Source: Lucinisca nassula
Taxonomy: Eukaryota > Mollusca > Bivalvia > Lucinida > Lucinidae
Direction of reading: 5' to 3'
Assembly: GCA_963580285.1 (NCBI GenBank)
Contig: OY757011.1
Span: forward strand, 95,215,650 to 95,279,649
Length of the DNA stretch: 64,000 nt
The position numbers and the translations under genes are program-made. Position 1 is the first letter of the stretch. Every line of letters begins with the position of its first letter. Below, in pieces: positions 20,622 through 32,806 of the stretch. The notes beneath the pieces are model-generated. The model did not search any database and was not told the origin of the DNA. It worked only from the letters and a program-made list of their open reading frames with translations.

Positions 20622-20909
20622 TCGGCTCCCGCCCATAGAGGCTTGAAGAAATATATGGGCTGCATGAGGCTTCCACACAGAGCTGAATCTGGCCCGCACA
20701 GTAGTAATTGTAAAACACTTAGAGGATCTAAGTCTGTCCAGGAACCGCAGTGCGAGGCGGACCGTCCATGCCAATAAACCCTATTGGTTTCATTGGGCGA
20801 CAGGGCTTGAGATGTTATTTCATCTCAATGTCGGGTAAGAGTCCCACAAAATTGGAAGCAACGATCTTTACAGTGTTGACGGGGACATTAAACCTCAAAT
20901 CAAACAAAC
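20622..20909 (+). mobile_element. SINE copy (unit 2)
   Basis: Duplicate of 8394-8681 with the same TSDs. One visible change is CCACGCAGAG to CCACACAGAG near 20677, a CpG transition. Confidence 0.85.
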
Positions 20910-20972
20910 AAGAATCCTTGCACTTTCAGGAAACAGTGAAGCCACTGATCATCAGATGCCATGTTCTGTAGC

Positions 20973-22962
20973 ATCTGTGGAACCTCTATGGGAAGGGGGA
21001 ACGAAAGTTTGTTTGTAAGGACTGGGTCACATGACTTATATCGCCGCCATGCCTATATATGGTAAAAACCTTTAAAAGCACAGCAGTTTTAGTGGAGAAG
21101 AAGATAAAAATGCTGAATCTAAGTGATCCAGGACAAAGGTCAGTAAATGACCTTGACCTTTGGAATTGATAAACTTCCATTCAGCTGACTGCAAATATCA
21201 TTTATGATGCTACAGGCTACAAGAGAGTCAGAAAAATCCAGTGTTTGCCTTTTTTTCCATTCAACCAAAGGACATCATTTGAACAAACTTGGTAGGACCC
21301 ACGTCCCTAATGCTATATACCAAGTCTGAAGGTCATTGATCACTGGGTTCCAGAGGAGAATATTTTAATGGTTTTTACCATATATAGATATGGTGGTCAT
21401 ATTGGTCATGTCAAACAAACTTTCGTTCCCCCTTCCACTATAGGTTCCACATGCAATTTGGTTTCAATCAACCCTGCAGTATAAGAGGAGAAGATAAAAT
21501 TACTGAATCTGAGCCATCCAAGACAAGGTTAGGGATGACGTTGACATTTGGAATTGATTACCTTCCATTCAGCTGATTGCAAATAATATTTCTGACGCAA
21601 TAGGCTACCATGCAACCAGTAAAATCCAGTGTCTTGCCTTTTTTCCATACAACTGTCTAAGTGACCAAATTTGAGCTTGAAGTTAACCAAAGGCTGTCAT
21701 TTGAATGAATTTGGTAAGGCCCAATTCCCCAATGCTTCATACCAAATTTCATAGTCATTGGCCTTCTCGTTCCTGAGAAGAAGGTTTTTACCATATATGA
21801 GCATGATGGCCATATTGGTCATTTGACCAAGTCCTTATGAACAAATTTCATTCCCCCTACCCAAAGAGGCACCACGTGTAATTTGGTTTCAATCAAACCA
21901 CCAGCTTTAGTGGAGAAGAAGATGAAAAAAGCTGAATCTGAGCCATCCAGGACAAAAGTTATTAAATGACATTGAACTTTGGAATTAATAAATTTCCATT
22001 CAGCTGGTCGCAAATATCATTTCTGATTCCACAGGCTACCTGATCATGCAATGAAACATATCCACAGTTTTGCCTTTTTCCATACAAATGTATGAGTGAC
22101 CAAATTTGACCTTGACATAAAACAGGCCAAGGGGATCCAAAGGTCATCATTTGGACAAATTTGGTAGAGCCCGGGTCCCCGATGCTGCATACCAAATTTC
22201 AAGGTCATCGGCCATTTGGTTCCTGAGAAGATTTTTAAAGGTTTTTATCATATATGGACAATGCGGCCATATTGGTCATGTGACCAATTCCTTACAAACA
22301 AACTTTCGTCCCCCTTCCAATAGAGGCTTCGCATGTAATTTGGTTTCAATCAACCTAGCAGTTGAAGTGGAGAAGATACAATAAATGCTGAATCTGAGCC
22401 ATCCAGATGAAGGTCAGTAAATGACCTTGACCTCTGGAATTGATAAACTTCCATTCTCTTCTGATTGTAAATACCATTTCTCATGCCACAGGCTACCATG
22501 CAAGCAGAAAAATCGACTGTTTTGCCTCTTTTTCATACAAATGTCCAAGTGACCTAATTTGACCTTGACGTAAAACAGGTCAAGGTCAACCAAAGGTCAT
22601 CATTTGAACAAACTTGGTAGGGCCCGAGAAGCCTCCGTGGTGTAGTGGTTACGCTACTGGCCGTGTAAACCAGGGATCGCAGGATCGATCCCAGGCTTCT
22701 CCAGACTTTCGGATGAGTCTTTAAACAGAGGTCCCGTCTCTGTATGACCTTAGCTGTTGGTGGGACGTAAAACTCAAACACTCACTCACTGGTAGGGCCC
22801 CGAGTCGCCAATGCTGCATACGAAGTTTGAAGATCATCGTCCATTCGGTTCCTGAGAAGATTTTTAAAGGTTTTTGCCATATATGGGCATGGTGGCCATA
22901 ATGGTCATGTGACCCAGTCCTTACAAACAAACTTTCGTTCCCCATTCCCATAGAGGCTCCAC
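20973..22962. mobile_element. 2-kb inverted-repeat element with ~430-bp repeats (unit 2)
   Basis: Duplicate of 8745-10735. A T-run near 21248 is one base shorter than in unit 1. It carries the same nested SINE. Confidence 0.75.
22629..22789 (+). mobile_element. tRNA-derived SINE (unit 2)
   Basis: Duplicate of 10402-10562, with the same A-box, B-box, tail and imperfect TSDs. The shared TSD defect shows the insertion predates the 12.2-kb duplication. Confidence 0.85.
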
Positions 22963-23638
22963 ATGCAATTTGGTTCGAGAGGTTTCAGAGGAGATGTAGT
23001 TTGACAATGTTGACGCAGGCGCCGGCAATGATCAGGAATCAATACAATTAACCCACAGCTCCCATCAGAGACACCAAAGACCCTAATGAAATCATCAATA
23101 GTGGAAAGCCAAAAGGACAGTTACTTTCCCACAAAATGACCAATAGGCTATGCAAAATAATACAACATAAGCGACACAAACACCCAAAGACAAACCATAA
23201 CAAAAATAAACCGCGACACAAGAACCGCCTTTGAATGGTCAGCGGAAACGAATTCCACTGGGGGGCTTAAATCGATTTTACGTGGCCACAATCTTCGCCC
23301 TTACTTCTGTCGCAATTTAGACAAATAATTTGTTCAGTCCGCACGGAGGCCTCCTAACTCATCAGTGAACACAAAAACCAAACAACCACAGAGATGCAAC
23401 AACGGTGATGAATCGACAGCAAGAAACCACTGAAACGCCGTAGCAAAAGAAAACCAACAATTAGACTCCGATGGGCCCAACCAGAGACAGAGTATCAGGC
23501 ACCAACCAACGTTACATTGAATAAGATCGCTCTAAGTCTCAGTAAGCCTTTACGCTGGAACCGTCATAGAATCTGAGGCCTGACCCACCGGCGTGCAGTT
23601 AAAGAGGGAGGCAAAGTTGTCAACCGTGATTGGGTTAA

Positions 23639-24019
23639 CTACCATGCATGCAGTCTGTTTATCCTTTTATATCGAAGATTGATAATACGAAATTGGGTGC
23701 TGAAGTCATTACGGTTATATATTTTTCTGAATTTATATACTAAGTCACCATAAAATTCGGGTTCCGATAGACCTTGTTGCAAAAGAGATTTAAGTTCAAT
23801 ATAGAATTTTGAAATTAAATCAGATATATTTTGAAAAGGCTTTGCGTAGCTTATGGTACCGATAACCCTGATTAAGAAGTTAGCAGTTAACAATTTATTT
23901 CGAGTTTCTTACCTGAATTGACGAACTGTCATCCGCCATTTTTCATCGAAGCCTATGCGTCCAAAATACGAAGCCTATGCGACCGCTACGCAGCCTGTGC
24001 GTATGTATTGACCAGTGTG
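23639..24019. mobile_element. Truncated long-TIR element end (unit 2)
   Basis: Duplicate of 11412-11792. The following A-run is 17 bases here and 23 in unit 1. Confidence 0.75.
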
Positions 24020-24390
24020 TAAAATGGACCAAATCAAGGCAAAAAAAAAAAAAAAAACCGCAATTTATCACAAAAATCCTACGGAATTACATGTCGACCC
24101 ACACAATATCCCAATTCCAATCTTTTCTTAGTTTTAAGTACAAAACAATGTATCTGAACAAACATCAAATTATCAAACTAGCAGCCCAAGGGCAGTGATC
24201 CTTCACCTTAGTCTCCCGTACCTACATTAACATTCATATTTTACATTTCTTCTTCAAAAATGCATTGGCATACCTTTTCCCACTCAAACGTCCAAGAGAC
24301 CGTGTTTGTTGCAAAATAAGTCATGGTCCACCTATTTACAAAAACAGGCCTAGTATACATTGCAAATCATAGAGCTGAAAATAACGACAA

Positions 24391-24566
24391 TTTTAAGATG
24401 AAAAATTGTGATATTTTTTATGCTCAAGATATAGACTGTGGGTACATGTTAGAACCGCCTCATCAATCTGTGTTTTAGAGTACAAATCCGAAAAATAAGG
24501 TTTACCCCTGTAAAGCCAAGTTTTACTGTGTAAAAGTGGAGTTCAAGGGGATCAAAATTATATCGG
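24391..24566. mobile_element. Foldback MITE, GTGGGTAC family (unit 2, decayed)
   Basis: Duplicate of 12170-12345. Confidence 0.55.
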
Positions 24567-24990
24567 CTTGCTTTTGTGACGTGACTTGAGGTCATAGCTT
24601 GACGTAATTTGAAATTGCTCATTCACCTGATACAACACGTCAAGTTCCATGGCAATCGCTGTTCTTGATAAAAATTATATATCTCTTCAGATTTATACCA
24701 TGCATGGGTATAGCAGTAATCATAGCAGTAATTTTCATTATGTTACCGGGACCGTTCAAATCAAATTTTCGTTCCCCGGCTGCACAAGAAATCTAATAGA
24801 ACTTTGCCCCAGCATTTTCAGAGATGAAGTCCTTTAAAATGTTAACAGACAAACAACCCTAGTGACCTGGGGTGGTCAAGGCACAATTAATGAAAACTAA
24901 ATACATAACTAGAGGCACAAGTTGGCCAGAATCGCTCACCTGGATGAGGCTGATCATATATTACGTTGTTCCTTGGTGGTCATTTTTTGT

Positions 24991-26096
24991 CACGCCTGCT
25001 ATTAGCATAGCGCGATATAGGCATCAGGTTTTCCGCCCGTTCATCGGTCTGTTCCGTCCGTTCGTCCGTCCGTCCTTGCGACCACCCTAGCGTTCACCCT
25101 TATGGTCAGGTTTATTTCTCAAGAACTATACGAGCTTCATTAATGATGCTTGGTACAAACTTGTACCTGGGGATGGCAACTTAAATGCAAGCATCCATAT
25201 TTGACCTTGACCTACATTTTATGGTTCACTGACTTTGTAAGATATTGCGACCACCCCAGCGTTCACCCTATTTCTCAAGAACTATAAGAGCTTCATTAAT
25301 GATATTTGGTACAAACTTGAATCTGGGGATGGCAACATAAATGCAAGCATCCATATTTGACCTTGACCTATGGTTCATTGACTTGGTAAAATATTGCGAC
25401 CACCTTAGCGTTCACCCTGATGGTCTAGTTAATTTCTCAAGACCTATAAGAGTTTCATTAATGATACTTGGTACAAACTTGTATGTCGGGATGGCAACTT
25501 AAATGCAAGCATCCATATTTGACCTTGACCTACATTTCATGGTTCACTGACTTTGTAAAATATTGCGACCACCCTAGCGTTCTCCCAAATAGTCAAGTTA
25601 ATAGTCAAGAACTATAAGAGCTTCGATAATAATACTTGGTACAAACTTGTATCTGGGGGTGGCAAGTTAAATGCAGGCATCCATATTTGACTTGACCTAC
25701 ATTTTATGGTTCACTGACTTTGTAAAATATTGCAACCACCTTAGCGTTCACCCAAATAGTCAAATTAATTTCTCAAGAACTATAAGTGCTTCATTAATGC
25801 TACTTGGTACAAACTTTTATCTGGAGATGGAAATTTAAATGCAAGCATTCATATTTGACCTTACCTACATTTTATGGTTCACTGACTTTGTAAAATATTG
25901 CAACAACCCAAGCATTCACCCTAATGGTTAAGTTCATTTCTCAAGAATTATTAGAGCTTCATTAATGATACTTAGTACAAGCTTGCATTTAAGAATGGCA
26001 ACTATTATGCAAGCATCTATGTTTGACCTCCGCCTACATGTCATGGTTCGGTGATTTTGTGCCCCAACAGGCGCGACATTGCCTTCGGCGGAATTC
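24991..26096 (+). mobile_element. Pearl/Helitron-like element, long copy (unit 2)
   Basis: Duplicate of 12770-13875; I saw no differences by eye. Confidence 0.75.
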
Positions 26097-26490
26097 TAGT
26101 TTCTATCAGATCGCACTGCCTTTAGCAATTCTGAATCTGCATGTTAACTTGATGCTTTTGATTAAATTTTTGAACAGCTTAATCTGATTTAGGATTCAGG
26201 AAGAGATGCTATTGATGCAGAGTGGAAGTGTATAGTTTGGCAGGCAAGAGCTATCGTTTGCACCTGCCTTTGGCATGTTCTGTAATCAAAAAGTAAACAA
26301 AATCAACCAATCTTGCGAATACAACTGAAACACAAACAAAGCTATGGTGTACATATATATGGCCGCTTGCAAACAAAGTCACAATACCAAATCTTGTGGA
26401 CTCAACGAGGTTGACATATACTGACTACTCCTGAGCTGCCCCTCCCTGTAAATCTTACATGTAATTACTATACAGGGGGTTTGAAGAATT

Positions 26491-27436
26491 TCAAGATGGC
26501 TGCCATCTAAGCTATCAAAATGCAACAATTTTAGCAATTCTGAATCTCCATGTCACCCAAATGCCTCCCACCAATTTCAACTCAATGCAACGGACCATTC
26601 GACAGCAGATGTGGTTTGAAAATTTTCAAGATAACCAACATCGGCAGCCGTCTGGAATATCAGAACAGAATGGTACTAAGAAGTCTGAATCTCCATGTCT
26701 ACCCAATGCCTTCTATCAAGTTTCGGCTCAATTCAACTTGATGTAGTTTGAAGATTTTCAAGCTGGCCAACAAGGAAGCCATCTTTAGATAGCAGAACAG
26801 AATAATTTCAGCAATTCTGAATCTCCATGTTGCCCCAATGCCTCCAATCAAGTTTCAGCTCTATCCGACCTTTGGTTCAGGAGGAGTTGTAGTTTGAAGA
26901 TGTAGATTGTGGCCATCTTGTTTATCGGGATGGAATAATTTTAGCAAATCCGAATTTCCATGTCGCCCCATTGCCTCCCATCAAGTTTCAGCTAGATCTG
27001 ACCTCTGGTTCGGGAGGAGATGTCTTTTGAAAATATACAAGATGGCCTACTTGCGCAGCCATCTTGGATATCGGAACAGAACAATTTTAGCAAATCTGAA
27101 TATCCATGTCGCACCAGTGCCTCCCATCAAGTTTCAGCACAATCAAACCCTTGGTTCGGGACGAAATGCCATCTGAAGAATTTCAGGATGGCCATCCAAG
27201 AGGCCATCTTGGATATCTGAACAGAACAATTTAAAAAGTCTGAATCGCCTTTTCTACCTACCATAAAGATTCAACTTTATCCGATCTCCGGTTCGGCAGG
27301 AGATGTCGTTCGAAAAATTTCAAGATGGCCACCATGGCGGCCCTCAAGGATATCGGAATTGATTGGTTTTAGCAAATCTAAATCTCCATGTCCTCCGATG
27401 CCTCTCATCAAGTTTCAGCTTAATCAGACCTATGGT
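26491..27436 (+). repeat. Tandem array of ~145-bp units (unit 2)
   Basis: Duplicate of 14270-15215. Non-repeated spacer follows to the right edge of the duplication at 27795. Confidence 0.75.
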
Positions 27437-27795
27437 TTTGGAGATGTCGTCATTGGCTTTGCGTGGTTTATGATACCGATAACCGTGAATAAGAAGTTTA
27501 GCAGTTAACACTTAATAACGAGGGTTGAAGTCAGTTAAATGACTAGATATCCGACAAATCGAATTAATTTCGAAATATAAACCCCATAGGATGCCGCACG
27601 AGGAACACCACCATCCAAGTAAGGAAAATTTACAATCTCAAAATTAAAATCACCGCCTTTTGCGATGAAACTAAAAACTGAAATCAAGAATCATATCAAA
27701 CTCTAAAAGCCTGAAATACTGAAAATGTTCGAAAAATATGAAGCCTGATACCCTTTACCTAGTGTTTTACTTTTTTATTTTTTTTTTCTAATTTC

Positions 27796-28300
27796 TAGTC
27801 CAAATGTGGATTGTAGGTGCTCGTGAAGCAGCCTTATTGTGGCGATCCTAACGATATCACAACCCAATGTTTTTGAGCTTTCCCCCCCCCCCCCCCCCCC
27901 CCCCCACACACACACCCTCCAAAAAGTAAGGGAGGAAACTACTTTCACATATCATGTACTTTTGATCGATCATCATATTTATCTTTCACCTGGGCACACC
28001 ATTACGATAACACACTCTTGCGACATGGAGCATTTTTTCACATCTCCAAAATGACCATTTTTCTGATGAAAATCCATGATATTTTTCTTATAGATACTGC
28101 AAATATAGGTTGTGGGTGCTCGTTAGAACCGCCTCAATGAGTACCCACAACCTATGTCTTAGAGCAAGAAAGGAAAAAAAATGTATGCCCCCGTAAACCT
28201 CAGTTTTCTCTATATAAAGTGCTGTACAGGGTGTGTGTGTGTGTGTGGGGGGGGGGGGGGGGTCTTGTTCGCGTGACGCGACTTTTAAGCAACGAATCAC
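27796..28300. mobile_element. Foldback MITE with mirrored C-run/(CA)n and (GT)n/G-run
   Basis: A run of about 25 C followed by (AC)n at 27880-27915 faces (GT)n followed by a G-run at 28231-28262, so the two low-complexity blocks are reverse complements. Between them, GTGGGTGCTCGTTAGAAC and GAGTACCCACAACC form the hairpin of the GTGGGTACTCG family near 28105-28152. The homopolymers make exact lengths unreliable. Confidence 0.6.
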
Positions 28301-28377
28301 CAACACATATGCAGCGCGTGAATAATTCTTACAGCCTCATACTTGGGGAAAGGATGCGCGCTGTATATTTACACATA

Positions 28378-28585
28378 CAGTGAAATTCCGCTTTTAAGAC
28401 CACCTAAAATTAGGACTAATTCTGCAATAAAAAGCTTTTTTTGAAGGGTACACTTAATGTTTCTTTATGTTTTCTGCCTGCAATGTCCTCTGGTCATAGA
28501 CCACCTTTGGGACTGTTCAAAATTGGTGTTTAAAAAGCCACTTTTGAACAGTTCCAAAGGTGGTCTTAATAAAGGCATTTCACTG
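28378..28585. mobile_element. pogo/Tigger-like MITE, 208 bp
   Basis: The ends CAGTGAAATTCCGCTTTTAA and, reverse-complemented, CAGTGAAATGCCTTTATTAA both run into GACCACC. CAGTG..AAGACCACC termini are characteristic of pogo/Tigger-type MITEs. TA precedes the left end and AA follows the right, so the TA duplication is probably mutated. A second palindrome with GACCACCTTTGG..CCAAAGGTGGTC lies inside (about 28499-28568). Confidence 0.75.
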
Positions 28586-28864
28586 AACTTAAACGTTCAG
28601 AAGACATAAACTGTTTATTACATTTTCATTTATGTTTTACCTTTGACTTTTCAAATTCAGCCGTTTCGATTTCCTACCAAAATAATTCCAGTCAGGGCAT
28701 GAATTTCAGGAAGCGTGGTTAAGTTTGAAAATTAGTCGGCATCTTGTTTTCATTTCAGTGCAGAAATGTCGAGATTGGTTTCAGCAGAATTCCGTGCAAG
28801 TTTCTAATCATGAAAAACAAAATGGTTAAATATCACAAAATGCGAAGTTATAAAAAACAACAAC

Positions 28865-30965
28865 AAACAAGAGGGCCAAGCTGGTCCTGTATCGCTCACC
28901 TGAGCTAACAGATTCAAAGTTTCAGGAAGTGCTAACCTTTACTGAAGGATTAATGGAAGGACATGGTGATGACAGGGTAAGCAATTTCTGCAAATCAAGT
29001 AGAATGTAACTCTATGATAAATAGGCTGACCTCACCAGTTTTCAAACTCATTCAAGCTTTTATTCCTGACTTGCTAAGAAGACCCGATATAAACTGATGG
29101 GGCTATGGTGATGACAAGTTCAAAAATAAGCAATTAACTGCTGCAATCAAAGGGATGTTACTCTGTGACAAATAGGCAAACCTCACGAGTTTTCAAACTC
29201 CTCCGAGCTTTTCTGCCTGACTTATTTGTAAGTTTCATGAAGATCCGATCAAAACTGAAGGGGCAGCAGTGCTTACAAGGTTGAAAATAGGCATTTTAAA
29301 GCAATCAAAGGCACGTAACTCTATGATAAATGTGCCGACTTGGCCAGTATTCAAACTCATCCAAGGTTTTATTCCCAGCCACCTTACATATAAGTTTTAG
29401 AAAGGTCCGATCTTAACTGAAGGGGTTACGGTGATGACAAGGTCAAAATTTGGCATTTTTAGCAATCAAAGGGATGTCACTTTAAGATAATTGGGCCGAC
29501 TTGGCCAGTTTTCGAACTCATCCGAGGCTTCATCCCCAGCCACCTTACATATAAGTTTCAGAAAAAAATTCGATCAAAACTGAAGGGGCTACGGTGATGA
29601 CAAGGTCGAAAATCAACATTTTCAGCCATCAAAGGGACATAACTCAACGATAAATAGGCTGAATTGGCATGTTTTCGAACTCATCCAAGATTTTATCGAC
29701 AGCCACCTTACATATATGTTTCAGAGAGATCCGATTAAAACTTAAGGGGCTATGGTGATGACAAGGTCAAAATTCGGCATTTTCAGCAATCAAAGGAACG
29801 TATATCTACGATAAAAGGGCCAACTTGGCCGGTATTCGAACTCATCCTAGGTTTTTTCCCCAGTCACCTTACATATAAGTTTCAGAAAGATCTGATCAAA
29901 AGTGAAGGGGCTACGGTGATGACATGGTCAAAAATCGACATTTTCAGCCATCAAAGGGACATAACTATATAGTAAATGGGGCGACTTGGCCGGTATTCGA
30001 ACTCATCCGAGGTTTTCTCCCCAGCCACCTTACATATACGTTTCAGAAAGATCCGATCAAAACTGAAGGGGCTACAGTGATGACAAGGTCAAAATGCAAA
30101 ATTTTCAGCAATCAAAGGGACCCAACTCTATGATAAATAGGCCACCTTGGCCAGTATTCGACCTCATCCGAGGTTTTATCCCCAGCCACCTAACATATAA
30201 GTTTCAGAAAGATCCGATCAAAACTGAAAGGGCTACGGTGATGACAAGGTCAAAAATCGGCATTTTCGGCAATCAAAGGGATGTTACTCTGTGATAAATT
30301 GACAAACTTGGCTGGTTTTCGAACTCATCCGAGATTTTATCCCCAGCCACGTTACATATAAGTTTCAGAAAGATTCGATCAAAACTGAAAGGGCTACGGT
30401 GATGACAAGGTCACAAATCAGCATTTTCAGCAATCAAAGGGACGTTACTCTACGATAAATGGGCCGACTTGGTAAGTTTTCGAACTCATCCGAGATTTTA
30501 TCCCCAGCCACTTTCCATATAAGTTTCAGAAGGAGCCGCTGAAGGGGGTACGGTGATGACCAGGTCAAAAATCGGCATTTTCAGCAATCAAAGGGACGTA
30601 AATCTATGATAAATAAGCCGACTTGACCGGTTTTCGAACTCATCCGAGGTTTTATCCCCGGCCACCTTATGTATAAGTTTAAGAAAGATCCGATCAAAAC
30701 TGAAGGGGCTACGGTGATGACATGCATTTCCCATTTTAAGTCTATGGGACCTTGTGATTGCCATAGCAACCAAAGTTTTCATGCGATTTCAAAAAAAAAA
30801 AGCTTATGTCATCAATGCCCCACCAGAGGAATGCTACAGCTGAGAAACGATTGAGATCAACCTGCAGGCTGCAGAGATATAGCTGCTCAAAAGTGTGGAC
30901 GGACGACGGAGGACCCACTATACTATAAGCTCCCCTGGAGCCTTCGGCCCAGGTGAGCTAAAAAC
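28865..30965 (+). mobile_element. Helitron-like element with 160-bp tandem core, ~11 units
   Basis: It opens 'CAAGAGGGCCAAGCTGGTCC' then 'TCGCTCACCTGAGC' and closes 'CCTTCGGCCCAGGTGAGCTA', so the two ends are loosely inverted. The core units share 'TTTCAGAAAGATCCGATCAA', 'GGGGCTACGGTGATGACAAG' and 'CGAACTCATCCGAGGTTTTA'; units at 29391 and 29551 give a period of 160 bp. The 60-69-codon frames within are period artefacts. Nothing indicates a helicase. From 28586 to 28864 I see no gene. Confidence 0.75.
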
Positions 30966-31436
30966 TCACAGTCATATTAGATATAGATACTAAGCTTTTG
31001 AAAAAAGCCAATCTTATTTAGTGTTTTTTATCTATTTTCTCGCATGCGCAATCGGCTGAACCTTTCGCCATTGATTTCGTGCTTGAATTAAGGTGTCCTT
31101 GTCGAGAAGTCGTTCGATATAAATTGACGGTATCGAATGAGAAAAATCTGTCTGATATAACATTTATGTTCAAGATAGCCGGAGCATTACAAAACCAAGA
31201 AAACAATCAACAAGGCTCAGATCAGCCTGTGCACCAAGCTAGCGTGGTCAGGGTCTTCGCTTTTTCTCATTTTGTGGTTCAGAGACTATCAAAGGCGCAT
31301 GCGCAAGCTGGTCAATCTTCACTGGGCTTTTATCCGTCGGCTCAATTGGATATATTTTTATTGTGTCAATTTATACCTTTTATTTATTGTTTCGTTTCTT
31401 TTCTGACTTTTTACGTCAAAATCATCTAAATACTAC
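30966..31436. other. Spacer; weak 116-codon frame
   Basis: A frame at 31079-31429 starts with a non-ATG codon and shows no family I recognise. I treat the stretch as non-coding. Confidence 0.4.
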
Positions 31437-31880
31437 GGAACCCGGGAAGGGACATTCAATGCCCGCACAAGATATTAAGTTGTGTGAACAAGATAATATC
31501 TTGTGCGCACAAGATATTATGCTGTCTGCACGAGATCTGTCTTGTACAAAGAAGATATTATGTTGTGCGAACAAGATAATAAGTTGTGCGCACAAGATAT
31601 TATGTTGTCCACACAAGATCTATGTTGTGCAACAAAATTTATGTTGTGCGAACAAGATAATAACTTGTGCGCACAAGATAATATCTTGTGCGCACAAAAT
31701 ATTATGCTGTCCGCACAAGATCTATGTTGTGCAAACAAGATATTATCTTGTGCGCACAAGGTATTAAGTTGTGCGAACAAGATTTTATCTTGTGCGCACA
31801 AGATAATAACTTGTGCGCACAGGATATTATCCTGTTCGCACAACATATTAAAATAAATTGTATGTCCCTTCCAGGGTTCC
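31437..31880. mobile_element. TIR element packed with 21-bp palindromic repeats
   Basis: The inverted ends are GGAACCCGGGAAGGGACATT (31437 onward) and the complement of TCCCTTCCAGGGTTCC (to 31880), 22 of 24 bases matching. Between about 31470 and 31853 lie roughly 18 units of about 21 bp built on GATATTATCTTGTGCGCACAA, whose TTGTGCGCACAA core is a perfect palindrome. Variants alternate TTGTGCGAACAA, CTGTCCGCACAA and TTGTGCAACAA. No clear TSD was found. Confidence 0.8.
31469..31853. repeat. 21-bp palindromic minisatellite
   Basis: Because the unit is a multiple of three, several frames stay open on both strands and translate to CAQDI/CAHKI-type repeats. These are not genes. The unit could form slipped or cruciform structures. 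Confidence 0.85.
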
Positions 31881-32481
31881 TTAACATACGGCATGGCTGT
31901 CACGTTCACAATTCCATTTGTTTACCCCATTTTATATCGAGAAACTGGGAAACTAGTGTTCACAAGGGTACACAATGTTGTTTTTTTTTCTACCAGAAAT
32001 GGGTTGTGGGTACTCGTCAGAATCGCCTCAACAAGGCGGTTCTAGCGAGCACACGCGATTTAAACCTTGAGTATACATAAGAACAATATCACACAATAAG
32101 CGTTTATGGGATATGAAATATATACACTTGGCCATAAGTTAAGGACCATGGTAGTTTAAATGAGGGCAATATGTTTAATATACACTCTTTCACAAATCTT
32201 AGCTATTAGTTATATAAAGTAGCAATACTACAGCATAGTAAACCCCCAAAACCCTTTCTAAGCGAAGCATTCTGACGACAAAACACGTGTGTTGTAAGGA
32301 CACCTGTACTAGGAAAAGAAGCAAGTTAGAGGGCGCATGAAAATCAAGTTTATCACGGGCACTTTTTGAAGATTCGTGCCTTTTTCTGCACGTGCATTGG
32401 TTAATGACATTTTGTAATACGTTTTGCACATGCTATTGTTTCATTTGTACTTGGTTGTCATTCGAAAGCAGCTCATTAGCA
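31881..32481. other. Spacer with a foldback MITE core and a candidate Tc1 end
   Basis: GGGTTGTGGGTACTCGTCAG and CGGTTCTAGCGAGCAC (31996-32056) form a decayed hairpin of the GTGGGTACTCG family. 'CTTGGCCATAAGTTAAGGAC' at about 32127 could be the left end of the Tc1-like element whose transposase follows, but I found no matching right end. Confidence 0.4.
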
Positions 32482-32787
32482 ATGGCACGTCGAAAATTAA
32501 CAGATGCTGAACGATGGCAGGCATCGGGTATGATGCAGGCTGGTTTGACATACAGACAGGTTGCAAAACATTTTAATGTCAGCCATTCCGTCATTGTGCG
32601 GCTTATGCAACGTCTGAATGAAACGGGGACCGTAAAAGAGCGTCCTAGGACAGGCAGACCTCCAAAGACCTGAACCGGGAGGATAGACAACTTGTGAGAC
32701 TTGCCCAAAGAACCCCTTTCAGCAATGCCAACAACCTTCGCAGAGAGTGGGACCTCAATATTCCAATCAGCAGACGTACCGTCAATA
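32482..32787 (+). pseudogene. Tc1-type transposase N-terminus, frameshifted and truncated
   Basis: From the ATG at 32482 the frame reads MARRKLTDAERWQASGMM, then LTYRQVAKHFNVSHSVIVRL, a helix-turn-helix of the paired-like DNA-binding region of Tc1/mariner transposases, and then a basic GRPPKT hinge. It stops at 32671-32673. Shifting frame at about C32670 resumes the expected second helix region (LNREDRQLVRLAQRTPFSNA, then NNLRREWDLNIPISRRTV), so a one-base deletion broke it. The DDE catalytic domain is absent; similarity ends near 32787, where a foldback element begins. It is non-functional. Confidence 0.85.
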
Positions 32788-32806
32788 TAGGGATCAACCA
32801 TGGTTT

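Larger units (their letters stand above)
15576..27795. repeat. 12.2-kb tandem duplication, unit 2
   Basis: This is the second copy of 3351-15575. Coordinates shift by +12225 at the junction, +12228 after the RT indel, +12227 after a T-run near 9030 and +12221 after the A-run at 11814. The right edge leaves the duplicated sequence at ATTTCT|AGTCC. Confidence 0.93.

Noticed and set aside
3351..27795. LTR retrotransposon with the RT copies as internal domain
   Set aside because: There are no LTRs, integrase, protease or primer-binding site; the RT type and GAT-repeat tail are those of a LINE.
31079..31429. 116-codon frame as a gene
   Set aside because: It starts with a non-ATG codon, has no recognisable domain and lies among repeats.
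31469..31853. CRISPR-like array
   Set aside because: Units are contiguous with no unique spacers, and the genome is eukaryotic.
31437..31880. TSD for the 21-bp-repeat element
   Set aside because: Flanks (AAATACTAC and TTAACATAC) share no aligned direct repeat; only weak AC/ATAC matches, so none is claimed.
31363..32080. Overlapping frames of 61-134 codons on both strands with Cys/Asp/Gln-rich repeats
   Set aside because: The 21-bp unit is a multiple of three and palindromic, which keeps many frames open by chance.
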